DNA of 37,726 bases from an uncultured Flavobacterium sp. (GTDB lineage: Bacteria > Bacteroidota > Bacteroidia > Flavobacteriales > Flavobacteriaceae). The translations under genes and the position numbers were made by a program. Positions 16,901 to 24,968 of the stretch are shown piece by piece (position 1 is the stretch's first letter; each line of letters starts with the position of its first letter). The DNA is taken from contig CAMFLD010000001.1 in assembly GCA_945957245.1 (NCBI GenBank), forward strand, positions 1-37,726, read 5' to 3'. The notes beneath the pieces were generated by a model. That model did no database searches, was not told the origin of the DNA, and saw only the letters and a program-made list of their open reading frames with translations.

Positions 16901-19900
16901 TGTTATATTATTACAATAAGTAGCATTTGGATAAGAAATAGTCGCATTAGCCGGAGCAGTAATGATAACAGTTCTTGTAGTTGTAATAAATGGAATTGTG
17001 CTACAAGTTCCTCCTATCGTAGTTGCTGAAGTACTAGTAACAACATAAGCGCCAGGAGTACTTGCCAAAAGGTTAATAGTACCTGTTGCACTGTCAATTA
17101 CCAATCCCGGTGTAGAAGTGTAAACTCCAGCTGTTGCTCCAGGTGCTAATACCGGAGTTGGATTTGGCTGTCCTTGACAATAGTATGTCTGCGGATAGTT
17201 GAATGTATTGATTGGGAAACATGCGGTTGTACCCCCTCCAGTATTTGTTTGTGTAAATGTTACTGTACCAGCTTGATTAGAGAAGTTGGTAATCATAATT
17301 ACATATACATCACATAACTGAGCATTAGGAATACACATGATTTCCTGAGGAGCGATTGAATAACTACAAGCATGCAGTGTTCCCGGACAACCTGATGCAG
17401 GTGTTGGAATTGGCACCGTTTGTCCAAGTGGGTTTGCAGGTACACCAGTACAAGCAGTGTTCAAGTCTGTAAACGGACCCCATGCAACATAATCCACGTC
17501 TCTAGGCGTTCCATTAGTATCGACCTGAGAAATTAAATAACTCAACGGACCTGCCTGATTTACCTGTAAGAAGAAAAATGCAGGGTTAGGAGAAGTAAAT
17601 AAACATCCTATCTGACCTAAACTAGGTACGTTAGTAGAGTTAGCATAAGTTACTGTCTGACCCGTACAGAAAGCCGGAGCTTCAGTACATGGTAATGTTC
17701 CGATACACATATCAAAATTGGTAAGTGATGGACTTGTACCTGTTGAGAACACTCTAATATAATAAGTAGTTCCTGCAACTAAGTTCGCTCCTGAGTTACA
17801 TCCAACCTCTGTTAAACCAGTACATGTACCTGAGTAAATAGCATAGTTTATAGTTGTTGTATTCGGAACAACGTTGTTGAACGATATAATATGAGTTGGA
17901 GCTGTAGCAGTGAATGTAAACCATACGTCATCATCCGCACCGCCGCCGCCGCAAGATGTTGCAGGCGTTGAAGCAGTTGCACCTGCCAAAGTACCGTGTG
18001 TAGTTTGAACACAGTTTAGATTTTGATTAACAATAGCAAAAGAAGCATTGATACATTCATCATTAACCGGTTTTGTAACAAAGTTAAATGCTGACCAGGT
18101 ACTTGAAGAAGTAGGAGAACAAACCGCTCTGATGTAAACTACATAAGCCGTTCCCGGTAATAAGTTATTGGCAACATAACTAGGAGTACCTGAAACTGGG
18201 AATCCTCCATTTGTTGGTATAGGTGAGCCAGCAGGTAATACCAGTACCTCCCATTGATTTGCTACTGAGCCATCCGGATTAGGTAATTGTGACCATTGAA
18301 TAGTAGCGCTGTTTTGCGAAATCTGTCCTGGTGGAATATTGATTAATGTTGGTCTCGCACATTGAGGTGCAGGCGCACAGGTTACGTTTGCAACCCATCC
18401 TGCCGCTGTGGTAGTACCGTCACTTCTAAATACAAATGTTAAACATCCGTCAGGTGTTGTAGAAGTAAATGGCCCTGGAAGATTACCTCCGGTCAAGTTA
18501 CCCCAATAAGCTCCTGCAATACCTCCTGGTACATTTCCTGCACCATTGATACTAGGTATTTGAGATGCCGGATCAATACCGTTTCCGTCATAAACATACA
18601 ATCCATCACGGGTAGCTTCTGTGTTGAATGAAGTAAAAGTTACTGTAACAACCTCACCTGCGTTAGTAGGACATATGTAAGTTGGAATATTGGAGTTGTT
18701 AGCATAAGCTCCTGTTGTTCCTCCAGCATCTGTAAATACTCCTCCACACAATGGTGGTGCAGCCAAAGTAGTAATAGTTACAGGGATACAACTCCAAGCA
18801 CTTGTAGTTGTTCCACAATTAGCTCTTATATAAATGTCATAACATGTAGATGGGTTTAATCCAGTTAGTGTATATGGCGGAGCCACAGTTGGTGGGTTAA
18901 CACTGATGTAACCTGTTGACGCAGCTGTTGGAGCCGGAGACCCACATGGCAATGGTAATATCTGCCATGCCGTTGCTACAGAACCATCAGCATTAGCAGG
19001 CTGAGTCCAGTTTAAGTTAACTAAATTATGTCTCACTGAACCCGGTACTGCAGCGAATGATGTAGGTACATTACATGCTGGTGGTGGTCCACAAGTAACG
19101 TTAGCTAACCATCCTGCATTTTGTACTGAACCATCACTTCTAAACACGAAAGTTAAACATCCGTCAGGAGTACTTGAAGTAAACGGACATGGAATAGCGG
19201 TTCCCCAATATCCTCCTGCTAATCCACCTGGTACGTTACCGGCCGGGTTGTTACTAGCAAAAAGGTTTGCAGGAACTACCGCATTACCGTTGTATACATA
19301 TAAGGCATCCCATGTAGCTTCAGTATTAAATGAAGTAAACGTTACCGTTACTACATCTCCAGGGTTAGTTGGACAGATGGTAGTAGTAACATTTGAGTTA
19401 GGGTTATAAGCTGCTGAAACACCTCCCTCATCTACGAAGTTCCCACCACAAACTGGTGGTGCTACAGCTGTTGTTATAGTTGTTGGAGTACATGGCCAAG
19501 CGCTAACGTTACCGCTACCGCAATTAGCCCGAACATAAATATCATAACATGTACCGGAGTTTAGTCCTGTATTTAATACAAAAGGTGGAGCCGTTGTAAC
19601 ATCTACAAATCCTGTCGTAGCAGCAGTTGGAGCTGGTGAACCACATGGAAGTGCCAACACCTGCCATGCAGAAGCCACACTTGAGTTAGGGTTCGCAGGT
19701 TGTGTCCAGTTCAATGTAACTGAATTATAGGTAACCGCACTTGATGTTATTGCTGTAGGCACGCTACATGTTGGTGCAGGACCGCAGGTTACATTAGCAA
19801 CCCATCCCGGATTTTGTACTGAACCATCACTTCTGAAAACAAATGTCAAACATCCGTCTGCAGTACTTGAAGTAAATGGACACGGAATTGTTGTCCCCCA

Positions 19901-22357
19901 ATATCCACCAGCTAACCCTCCAGGTACATTTCCTGCCGGATTATTACTTGCAATCATATTAGCAGGAACTACAGCATTACCATTATAAACATATAATGCA
20001 TCCCAGGTAGCTTCAGTATTAAATGAAGTAAAAGTCACAGTTACTACATCACCAGGATTATTTGGACAAATTGTAGTAGTAACGTTTGAATTTGGAGCAT
20101 AAGCACCTGTTGTTCCTCCTGCATCCACAAAGTTTCCTCCACATTCTGGCGGAGCGGCTAATGTTGTTATCGAAACTGGTCCAACAATAGTACTTCCTCC
20201 AGAACCACATACAGCTCTAACATAAATGTTATAACAAGTAAGTGGTGTTAATCCTGTGATTGTGTATGGAGCAGCCGGTGGTGCATTAAAAGTAGCCCAT
20301 GGAGTTGAAGAAGCTGTTGGAGCCGGAGCTGTACAAGCTACTGCATATACATTCCATGTAGTAGGCACTGAACTGTCAGGATTAGCAGGCTGGTTCCAGT
20401 TAAGAACAGCTGAATTATGCAATACTGTAGAAGCCGTAAGTACAGTTGGTGCTGCACATGTTGCTTTTGGTGCACAAGTAACATTTGCTATCCACCCTGC
20501 GGCATTTCCTGTTGCATTAGATGTGAATACTGCATAAAGACATCCCGAAGCAGCTGATGAAGTAAATGACGGTGGTAATGTTGTTCCTGATAAGGTTGCC
20601 AACAGAGTAGCTGAAGCGTTATCACCATCATATATTTGTAAAGTATCTCCAGCCGCTACGTTAAATGAAGTAAACGTTAATGTTACTGCATCTGTTGAAG
20701 AACCAGGACATATTAAAACAGGCTGAGTAACTCCGTTAGGGTAGTTACCTGTTGTTCCTCCTGTATCAACATAATTTCCGCCACAAACAGGTGGTGCTAC
20801 TAAAGTACAAACTCTTGTAGGTATAGCACTCCATCCGCTATTGGCAGCACAAACTGCCCTTACATATATGTCATAGCAGGTAGCCGGAGTCAAACCACTA
20901 AGCACGAAAGAAGGTCCTGCAGCTGCAGTAACATCATTAAATGTTGGTACTGAAGCTCCGTTAGGGGCAGGTGATCCTTGAGGTAATGCAATGATATCAA
21001 AAACCGTTGCTACTGATGAATCAGGGTTAGTCGGTTGCGTCCATGTTATGGTTGTTCCTGTAGTTGTAGTTCCTGATGCTATTACAGCATGAGGAATTCT
21101 ACATGCTGGAGCAGCAGCACAAGTGATACTAGCTACATATCCCGATGAAACAGTTGTAGCATCTGAAGTAAACACAAACGTTAATTCTCCACCCGGTGCT
21201 GTTGAAGTATAAGAACCCGGTAAAGTTGTACCTGATAAAGTTGCTAATACTGGTGAAGAAGTATTTGGTCCGTTATAAATTGTTAAAATATCAGCACCAG
21301 CCTGCGTATTAAAGGCAGTAAAAGTAACAGTCGCTACATCTCCCGGATTTGGAGTAACGGTTGTACTTATATTTTCATTGTTTCCATAATTACCCGTTGG
21401 CCCTCCGGAATCTACAAGGTTTCCTCCACAGACTGGCGGTGCCGTTTGTGTTGTGAATGGAGCAGATGGAGCCGAAGGTGGGCTTGAAAAGCCTGTTGAT
21501 GGACATACTCCTGAAACAGTATAAGTATATTGCGTATTAGGAGTTAAGCCTGTAATTTGGTATGGTCCGGTTCCATTAGCCGGAAAGGTAAATGGACTTC
21601 CTGGTACCGAAGGAGTAACTACAACTGTATAAGAAGTTGCTCCTGTATTTGTCCAGCTTAAGTTGGCAGAATTATAAGTCACATTCGTTGTTGCCTGAGT
21701 CGTTGGCGCAGTACATTGTAAATTAATTCCAATATCATCTAAAAACCAACGATCACCATTAAGGTTGCCATCAGGTTGTGTGTAGACTTTCACAAAAGCA
21801 ATGTAAACATCAAAACCTGCGTAAGCAGATAAATCAACTGTTTTTTCTGTCCAAATATTAAAATTGGTAGTTGGAACAATCAATTCTGATTCTGTCCATG
21901 TTACAACAGGGCTGTAAGCAGCAGGATCAATTTGAAAAGATGGGTCAACCGCAGGTGCTACCATCACTTTGAAAACAGTTCCCTGATCCCCACTTGTAAA
22001 CATCCTTGTCCAGAAATGCAGCTCAGTGGTTCCGCTATCATTGATGTGAACCGCTGGAGTTGCAAGGTAGTCTTCTGAGGTATTCCCTGCTCCGATTTGC
22101 TCCCTGTTGACAGAAGCATAATTAACACCCTGATGTGGTGTTACCGGAACGGTATTAATACCCCAGCTTTGTCCGGTACCGACTGTACTAGGCGTGTTGT
22201 TTTCAAAAACAGCCCACTCTCCTGAGGATCCACCTAAATTCCAAAGTGATGGAAGCGGCCCTATAGTACCCGGAGTTTCAAATCCTTGTGTAGCCAACTG
22301 AGAGTAGCCGCTTACACTAATGATAAGAAACAATAGTAGTAAAGTAATTTTTTTCAT
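13913..22357 (-). CDS. Giant T9SS-secreted surface adhesin, type B C-terminal signal (2814 aa)
   Basis: This is a cell-surface protein with a signal peptide (KKITLLLLFLIISVSGYSQ). Domains in order: choice-of-anchor-J-like region (about 20-215), then six Fn3 domains alternating with five CUB domains. The CUBs start near residues 306, 521, 737, 968 and 1201, each opening CGG(N/V)...D.GG. A Cys-rich DVWF-type region follows from about 1433. Next are two diverged Ig-like repeats, a SprB-type repeat split by a lamin-tail-like domain (about 1962-2207), and five tandem Ig-like repeats (about 2210-2650). Residues about 2733-2814 are a gliding-motility-associated C-terminal domain (KGISVNNDGFND, IFNRYGMKVY, LPDGTYFYVI). 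Type B tails are not replaced by A-LPS and usually depend on a neighbouring SprF-like protein, which is the next gene. A role in adhesion or gliding is inferred, and the ligand is unknown. Base use resembles the neighbours. Confidence 0.92.
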   Translation of the reverse strand: MKKITLLLLFLIISVSGYSQLATQGFETPGTIGPLPSLWNLGGSSGEWAVFENNTPSTVGTGQSWGINTVPVTPHQGVNYASVNREQIGAGNTSEDYLATPAVHINDSGTTELHFWTRMFTSGDQGTVFKVMVAPAVDPSFQIDPAAYSPVVTWTESELIVPTTNFNIWTEKTVDLSAYAGFDVYIAFVKVYTQPDGNLNGDRWFLDDIGINLQCTAPTTQATTNVTYNSANLSWTNTGATSYTVVVTPSVPGSPFTFPANGTGPYQITGLTPNTQYTYTVSGVCPSTGFSSPPSAPSAPFTTQTAPPVCGGNLVDSGGPTGNYGNNENISTTVTPNPGDVATVTFTAFNTQAGADILTIYNGPNTSSPVLATLSGTTLPGSYTSTAPGGELTFVFTSDATTVSSGYVASITCAAAPACRIPHAVIASGTTTTGTTITWTQPTNPDSSVATVFDIIALPQGSPAPNGASVPTFNDVTAAAGPSFVLSGLTPATCYDIYVRAVCAANSGWSAIPTRVCTLVAPPVCGGNYVDTGGTTGNYPNGVTQPVLICPGSSTDAVTLTFTSFNVAAGDTLQIYDGDNASATLLATLSGTTLPPSFTSSAASGCLYAVFTSNATGNAAGWIANVTCAPKATCAAPTVLTASTVLHNSAVLNWNQPANPDSSVPTTWNVYAVACTAPAPTASSTPWATFNAPPAAPYTITGLTPLTCYNIYVRAVCGSGGSTIVGPVSITTLAAPPECGGNFVDAGGTTGAYAPNSNVTTTICPNNPGDVVTVTFTSFNTEATWDALYVYNGNAVVPANMIASNNPAGNVPGGLAGGYWGTTIPCPFTSSTADGCLTFVFRSDGSVQNPGWVANVTCGPAPTCSVPTAITSSAVTYNSVTLNWTQPANPNSSVASAWQVLALPCGSPAPTAATTGFVDVTTAPPFVLNTGLNSGTCYDIYVRANCGSGNVSAWPCTPTTITTAVAPPVCGGNFVDEGGVSAAYNPNSNVTTTICPTNPGDVVTVTFTSFNTEATWDALYVYNGNAVVPANLFASNNPAGNVPGGLAGGYWGTAIPCPFTSSTPDGCLTFVFRSDGSVQNAGWLANVTCGPPPACNVPTSFAAVPGSVRHNLVNLNWTQPANADGSVATAWQILPLPCGSPAPTAASTGYISVNPPTVAPPYTLTGLNPSTCYDIYIRANCGTTTSAWSCIPVTITTLAAPPLCGGVFTDAGGTTGAYANNSNIPTYICPTNAGEVVTVTFTSFNTEATRDGLYVYDGNGIDPASQIPSINGAGNVPGGIAGAYWGNLTGGNLPGPFTSTTPDGCLTFVFRSDGTTTAAGWVANVTCAPAPQCARPTLINIPPGQISQNSATIQWSQLPNPDGSVANQWEVLVLPAGSPIPTNGGFPVSGTPSYVANNLLPGTAYVVYIRAVCSPTSSSTWSAFNFVTKPVNDECINASFAIVNQNLNCVQTTHGTLAGATASTPATSCGGGGADDDVWFTFTATAPTHIISFNNVVPNTTTINYAIYSGTCTGLTEVGCNSGANLVAGTTYYIRVFSTGTSPSLTNFDMCIGTLPCTEAPAFCTGQTVTYANSTNVPSLGQIGCLFTSPNPAFFFLQVNQAGPLSYLISQVDTNGTPRDVDYVAWGPFTDLNTACTGVPANPLGQTVPIPTPASGCPGTLHACSYSIAPQEIMCIPNAQLCDVYVIMITNFSNQAGTVTFTQTNTGGGTTACFPINTFNYPQTYYCQGQPNPTPVLAPGATAGVYTSTPGLVIDSATGTINLLASTPGAYVVTSTSATTIGGTCSTIPFITTTRTVIITAPANATISYPNATYCNNITVPQAIIRTGTNGGTFSASPAGLVINGTSGDIIPVASTPGVYTVTYTIAATGGCAAFTTTTQVEILASPVLTQASVAACDTFTLPALTVGNYYTATGGPGGSGTLIDSSNYTITNPGVNPIYIYAQGTNGCVSERQFNVVINTVEDPTFTVTQSSCTTPTGSVTVTSPVSTGLPVPSNLFISEVTDADTGSLTYVELYNATGVPVNLANYKLKFYTWGSPPTTENLQCDLVLSGTILNNATNVIKVSNSANAPGVTPNQTFTGCAGVNNNDNIRLTTSADVLVDQWGPTDGSTFTPAGQTGYTYRRLNTATLPSTTWNPSDWTTTDPEDYSNVGTYAMTVSNYQYSLDNGPYQSGVTFSGVAPGQHTLVVKDLSTGCVSDGVQVIIDAVNAIPTETTFTYTTPVCQNSGVNPLPDTSATGFTTGGTWTSNPSTGIALNASTGEITLSGTTSGTYDITYTVPFDPVTCQSFGSTTFTVVITNVIVPVVGFTYTTPICQNAQATLSPTLATGFTGGGVFSSTAGLVIDGTTGVIDLAASTAGPYTITYALAGNSCLSATSNTFDIVINPVITPVTSFTYTTPVCQNATSNPTPTFATGFTTGGTFTSNPSTGIALDPVTGEINLASTTPGVYTITYTTTADATTCRVAGSTDFVITINPVITPVVGFSYTTPICKNAQATLTPTLSAGFTSGGTFSSTPGLVINGATGVIDLANSNAGPYTITYSVAANAATCQVANSGTFSIVINPVVTPVTTFSYDTPFCSANSSTIELPNLGAGFTTGGTFSATGSLIINPNTGAIDLSSPAGNYTITYTVNADPSICQVAASGTAQITIIPPVLVELNGGCQSVYVLNAAPVNGSFNPETATFSWQNASHVEVGTAQSLNVPAVGTYTVTVTVDGCSTESAPFEVTTIACQIQKGISVNNDGFNDVFDLTGFDVKKLTIFNRYGMKVYSKANYVKEWGGKSDNGDELPDGTYFYVIDRNVGDSITGWIYINRAQ
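14405..15735 (-). repeat. Five tandem Ig-like repeats inside the adhesin gene (about 265-bp period)
   Basis: Five units of about 85-90 residues each open with a variant of FTYTTP(V/I)CQN and contain GGTFSS.PGLVI.G.TGVIDLA and GPYTITY blocks. They begin near plus-strand positions 15730, 15460, 15200, 14930 and 14670. Units 2 and 4 resemble each other (PVVGF), as do units 3 and 5 (PVT(S/T)F), suggesting duplication of a two-unit block. Two older, more diverged copies lie at about 16710-17210. Confidence 0.85.
19087..20150 (-). repeat. Duplicated CUB units 3 and 4 of the adhesin
   Basis: The CUB domain encoded at about 19780-20150 and the one at about 19087-19455 differ at only about 13 of about 120 residues, while many third-codon positions differ. 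The intervening Fn3 domain is part of the same duplicated Fn3-CUB module. CUBs 1, 2 and 5 are clearly more distant. Confidence 0.75.
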
Positions 22358-22407
22358 GAAATGAAAATTTTGAGTTGTTGGATAAAAGTTTTTAGAATTT
22401 TGAAGTC

Positions 22408-22415
22408 CAAATTTA
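22408..22415 (-). promoter_or_regulatory. -7 box of the adhesin-SprF-OmpA operon
   Basis: TAAATTTG on the minus strand, 51 bases upstream of the adhesin ATG, fits TAnnTTTG. No clear TTG was found at the expected -33 spacing, and the surroundings are very AT-rich, so confidence is moderate. Confidence 0.45.
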
Positions 22416-22523
22416 GTAAAATTTATGAAATAATTAAGATTATTAATTTTTTAACTAAAAAACTACTGCTTTTATTACATAAATCATGGAGTATTTATAT
22501 GTATTTTTTAATTTTCATTTGAG

Positions 22524-22531
22524 TATTTTTG
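22524..22531 (+). promoter_or_regulatory. hflX -7 promoter box (TATTTTTG)
   Basis: A perfect TAnnTTTG match, 18 bases before ATG 22550. An in-frame TTG at 22529 is the end of this box, so it cannot be the translation start. Confidence 0.55.
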
Positions 22532-22549
22532 CCAAAGAATAAAATAACA

Positions 22550-23773
22550 ATGTTAGAAAAAGAGACCATAAATTTTGAACGAACTGTAATTGTCGGTATT
22601 GTTACTCAAAACCAGAGTGAAGAAAAATTAGCCGAATATCTTGACGAATTGGAGTTCTTAACCTTTACTGCGGGAGGCGAAGTTATTAAGCGTTTTTCTC
22701 AAAAACTGGAACGTCCTAATCCCAAAACATTTTTGGGAACCGGTAAGATGGATGAAATAAGTGTTTACATAAAAAACCACAATATATCTACCGTTATATT
22801 TGATGATGTATTATCGCCATCACAGCAAAAGAACATTTCAAAAATTCTGGACTGTAAAGTCCTTGACCGAACCAATTTAATACTCGATATTTTTGCTCAA
22901 AGAGCCGAAACCTCTTACGCAAGAACTCAGGTTGAATTAGCGCAATGCCAATACTTACTCCCAAGGCTTTCGGGAATGTGGACTCACTTAGAGCGGCAAA
23001 AAGGAGGTATCGGGCTTCGTGGTCCCGGTGAAACTGAAATTGAAACCGACCGAAGAATTGTTAGAGACAGAATCGCTTTATTAAAGGAAAAAATCAAGAC
23101 AATTGACAAGCAAATGTCTGTTCAAAGAGGGAATCGTGGTGCAATGGTACGGGTAGCTTTGGTTGGTTATACTAATGTGGGAAAATCTACTTTGATGAAT
23201 GTTATCAGTAAAAGTGAGGTTTTTGTGGAAAACAAATTATTTGCCACTCTTGACACAACTGTTCGTAAAGTTGTCATTAAAAATCTTCCTTTTTTATTAT
23301 CCGATACCGTAGGTTTCATTAGAAAATTGCCAACCCAGCTCATTGAATCGTTCAAAAGTACACTTGACGAAGTCCGTGAAGCAGATTTATTACTTCACGT
23401 TGTTGATATTTCACATCCTGATTTTGAAGAACATATTGCTTCAGTTAATCAAATTCTGCAGGATATCAAAAGTGAGGATAAACCAACTATCATGGTTTTT
23501 AACAAAATTGATGCTTACAAAAGCCATGTTATTGAAGAAGATGATCTAATGACCGAAAGAACTTCTAAACATTATTCACTTGAGGAATGGAAATCAACCT
23601 GGATGAGTAATGTAGGTGAGAAAAATACTTTATTCATTTCCGCAACAAATAAGGAAAATTTTGAGGAATTCCGTGAAAAAGTTTACGAAGCAGTAAGAAG
23701 TATTCACATAACCAGATTCCCGTATAACAAATTTTTGTATCCGGACTATAAGGATGCTGTAGAAAAAGAATAG
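22550..23773 (+). CDS. hflX: GTPase HflX
   Basis: The product is a 407-residue ribosome-associated GTPase that splits or rescues stalled ribosomes. An N-terminal HflX domain contains PNPKTFLGTGKMDEI and VIFDDVLSPSQQKNI. A glycine-rich linker segment (RQKGGIGLRGPGETEIETDRR) precedes the GTPase domain. G1 is GYTNVGKST (about 205-213), G3 is DTVGFIRKLP and G4 is NKID. Length and order are those of bacterial HflX with a short C-terminal domain. ATG 22550 was chosen because upstream in-frame codons run into the -7 promoter box. It is divergent from the adhesin operon and convergent with the next gene, with three bases between the stops and no visible terminator. Confidence 0.93.
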   Translation: MLEKETINFERTVIVGIVTQNQSEEKLAEYLDELEFLTFTAGGEVIKRFSQKLERPNPKTFLGTGKMDEISVYIKNHNISTVIFDDVLSPSQQKNISKILDCKVLDRTNLILDIFAQRAETSYARTQVELAQCQYLLPRLSGMWTHLERQKGGIGLRGPGETEIETDRRIVRDRIALLKEKIKTIDKQMSVQRGNRGAMVRVALVGYTNVGKSTLMNVISKSEVFVENKLFATLDTTVRKVVIKNLPFLLSDTVGFIRKLPTQLIESFKSTLDEVREADLLLHVVDISHPDFEEHIASVNQILQDIKSEDKPTIMVFNKIDAYKSHVIEEDDLMTERTSKHYSLEEWKSTWMSNVGEKNTLFISATNKENFEEFREKVYEAVRSIHITRFPYNKFLYPDYKDAVEKE

Positions 23774-23776
23774 CTA

Positions 23777-24565
23777 TTAATTAAGGTAGTAGATATAACC
23801 AAAATTCAACCAAACGTTCCAGTCGTTTGCTTTGTTTTCGGTATATATCTTTTCATCCGGATTCAAACCATCAACCCAGTTGGAGAAATAATACTGCCAT
23901 CTTAAGTCGACCATTAAATCGCCAACATCATTAAGTCTGTAACGACAACCTACGCTGGAAACAATAGACCATACTGTTCCGCCCTGATTAGTTGTTGCGT
24001 TGTAGTATTTGATAGGTGTTGAAATCGGTGTATTTAAAGGACCTAGTTCTGACCATGCTTTAGGATTGTAAAAACTGAATTGGCCTCCTAAACTTATAAA
24101 TGGTGCTAACGCACCTTTAGTGGAAGTAAACTCTCTGATACTTAATGGAAAAAACTCAAGTTGCATTCCAATATTAGTAACAGCGGTACTTCCTCTCATG
24201 GCTCTTAATTGGTCGGCAATCAATCCGGTTCTGCTTGGATCAACCCATTTACCATAATGCCGCAGATCCGTTTTATTATAAGACAACTCACTTCTCAATT
24301 TGAAGTGATCGTTAAAATAGGTTTCAGGAGTATAACAGTTACATTCTGCTCTGTACGAAAAATTCAGGTAGTGGATAATCCCTATTCCATACCCTGTGTT
24401 ACCTACATTGGTAGAAAAATCGTGACGCTGACCATAATCCGATTGAAAAGCAACAGGACCAACGATAGCTCCGATTTCGTGGGAAAAACCAAACTGAGCA
24501 TCTGCGTTGTTTGACAAGGCAAACAACATCAGTAGGGATAGGATAAGTTTTTTAGGCATTTGCAT
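23777..24565 (-). CDS. Exported beta-rich protein, THC0290_0291-like family
   Basis: With the start at ATG 24565 (or 24559) the product is about 262 residues and has a clear signal peptide (KKLILSLLMLFALSNNADAQ). The mature chain begins FGFSHEIGAIVGPVAFQSDYGQR and has alternating aromatic strands ending NVWLNFGYIYYLN, like a small outer-membrane barrel with an aromatic C-terminus. Two Cys lie close together (ECNCYTPETYF). I recognise it only as a flavobacterial family of unknown function, from memory named THC0290_0291. The frame is open to a TTG at 24589, but that codon is the end of the TATATTTG promoter box. It lies tail to tail with hflX and shows no functional neighbours. Confidence 0.7.
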   Translation of the reverse strand: MQMPKKLILSLLMLFALSNNADAQFGFSHEIGAIVGPVAFQSDYGQRHDFSTNVGNTGYGIGIIHYLNFSYRAECNCYTPETYFNDHFKLRSELSYNKTDLRHYGKWVDPSRTGLIADQLRAMRGSTAVTNIGMQLEFFPLSIREFTSTKGALAPFISLGGQFSFYNPKAWSELGPLNTPISTPIKYYNATTNQGGTVWSIVSSVGCRYRLNDVGDLMVDLRWQYYFSNWVDGLNPDEKIYTENKANDWNVWLNFGYIYYLN

Positions 24566-24586
24566 ACTAATTAGTTCAAATCTCGA

Positions 24587-24594
24587 CAAATATA
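24587..24594 (-). promoter_or_regulatory. -7 promoter box (TATATTTG) of the exported barrel-like protein
   Basis: A perfect TAnnTTTG match on the minus strand about 21 bases upstream of ATG 24565. It rules out the in-frame TTG at 24589 as a start. Confidence 0.6.
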
Positions 24595-24913
24595 TAAAAA
24601 CATCAATCAGTTATAAAATAAAATAAAAAATTGTTGGATTATATACGGAAAAAATAATATTCGGTTTCATCTGGCTTCTTATTATTACCTTATTTCTATC
24701 ATTGGCCACCTATTACCGAACAAAAGAATCATTTTGACAAGCCATCAAAATCTTTTTTGAAATTTTTTAAGGTTGAGTTCTAAATATTTTTTACAAAAAA
24801 GAAATTTATCAAATATATTCTCCAGTAAAAGAGACAGATAACCAAACTATAACCCTATAAGTTAAAACAATCAGAATTAAAAAAAATATGTACTGCTGTT
24901 TTTGAATAAAATG
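24595..24913. other. Gene-free AT-rich region between divergent genes
   Basis: No ORF in this stretch looks coding. It holds a hairpin ATTTTGA/TCAAAAT (24731-24751) followed by T-rich sequence on either strand. A minus-strand TATATTTG box (24817-24810) has TTTG 25 bases upstream (24846-24843). These could delimit a short minus-strand RNA, but the support is weak. Confidence 0.4.
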
Positions 24914-24921
24914 TATATTTG
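24914..24921 (+). promoter_or_regulatory. gdhA -7 promoter box (TATATTTG)
   Basis: A perfect TAnnTTTG match 47 bases upstream of the gdhA ATG, giving a leader of roughly 44 bases. No good -33 TTG at normal spacing was seen. Confidence 0.5.
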
Positions 24922-24968
24922 TCCGATTTTAAGAAATCGATTTCGTAAAAATATAAATAGCTAATTTT

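Noticed and set aside
17938..17955. CGCCGCCGCCG-type microsatellite in the adhesin gene
   Set aside because: It encodes a short Gly run (CGGGGADDD) within a Cys-rich domain. It is short and in frame, with no sign of slippage, so phase variation is not supported.
18739..20537. Open frames on the plus strand across the adhesin gene, e.g. 20256-20537
   Set aside because: These are antisense shadows of the repetitive, Thr/Ala/Gly-rich adhesin coding sequence, with no promoter or recognisable protein.
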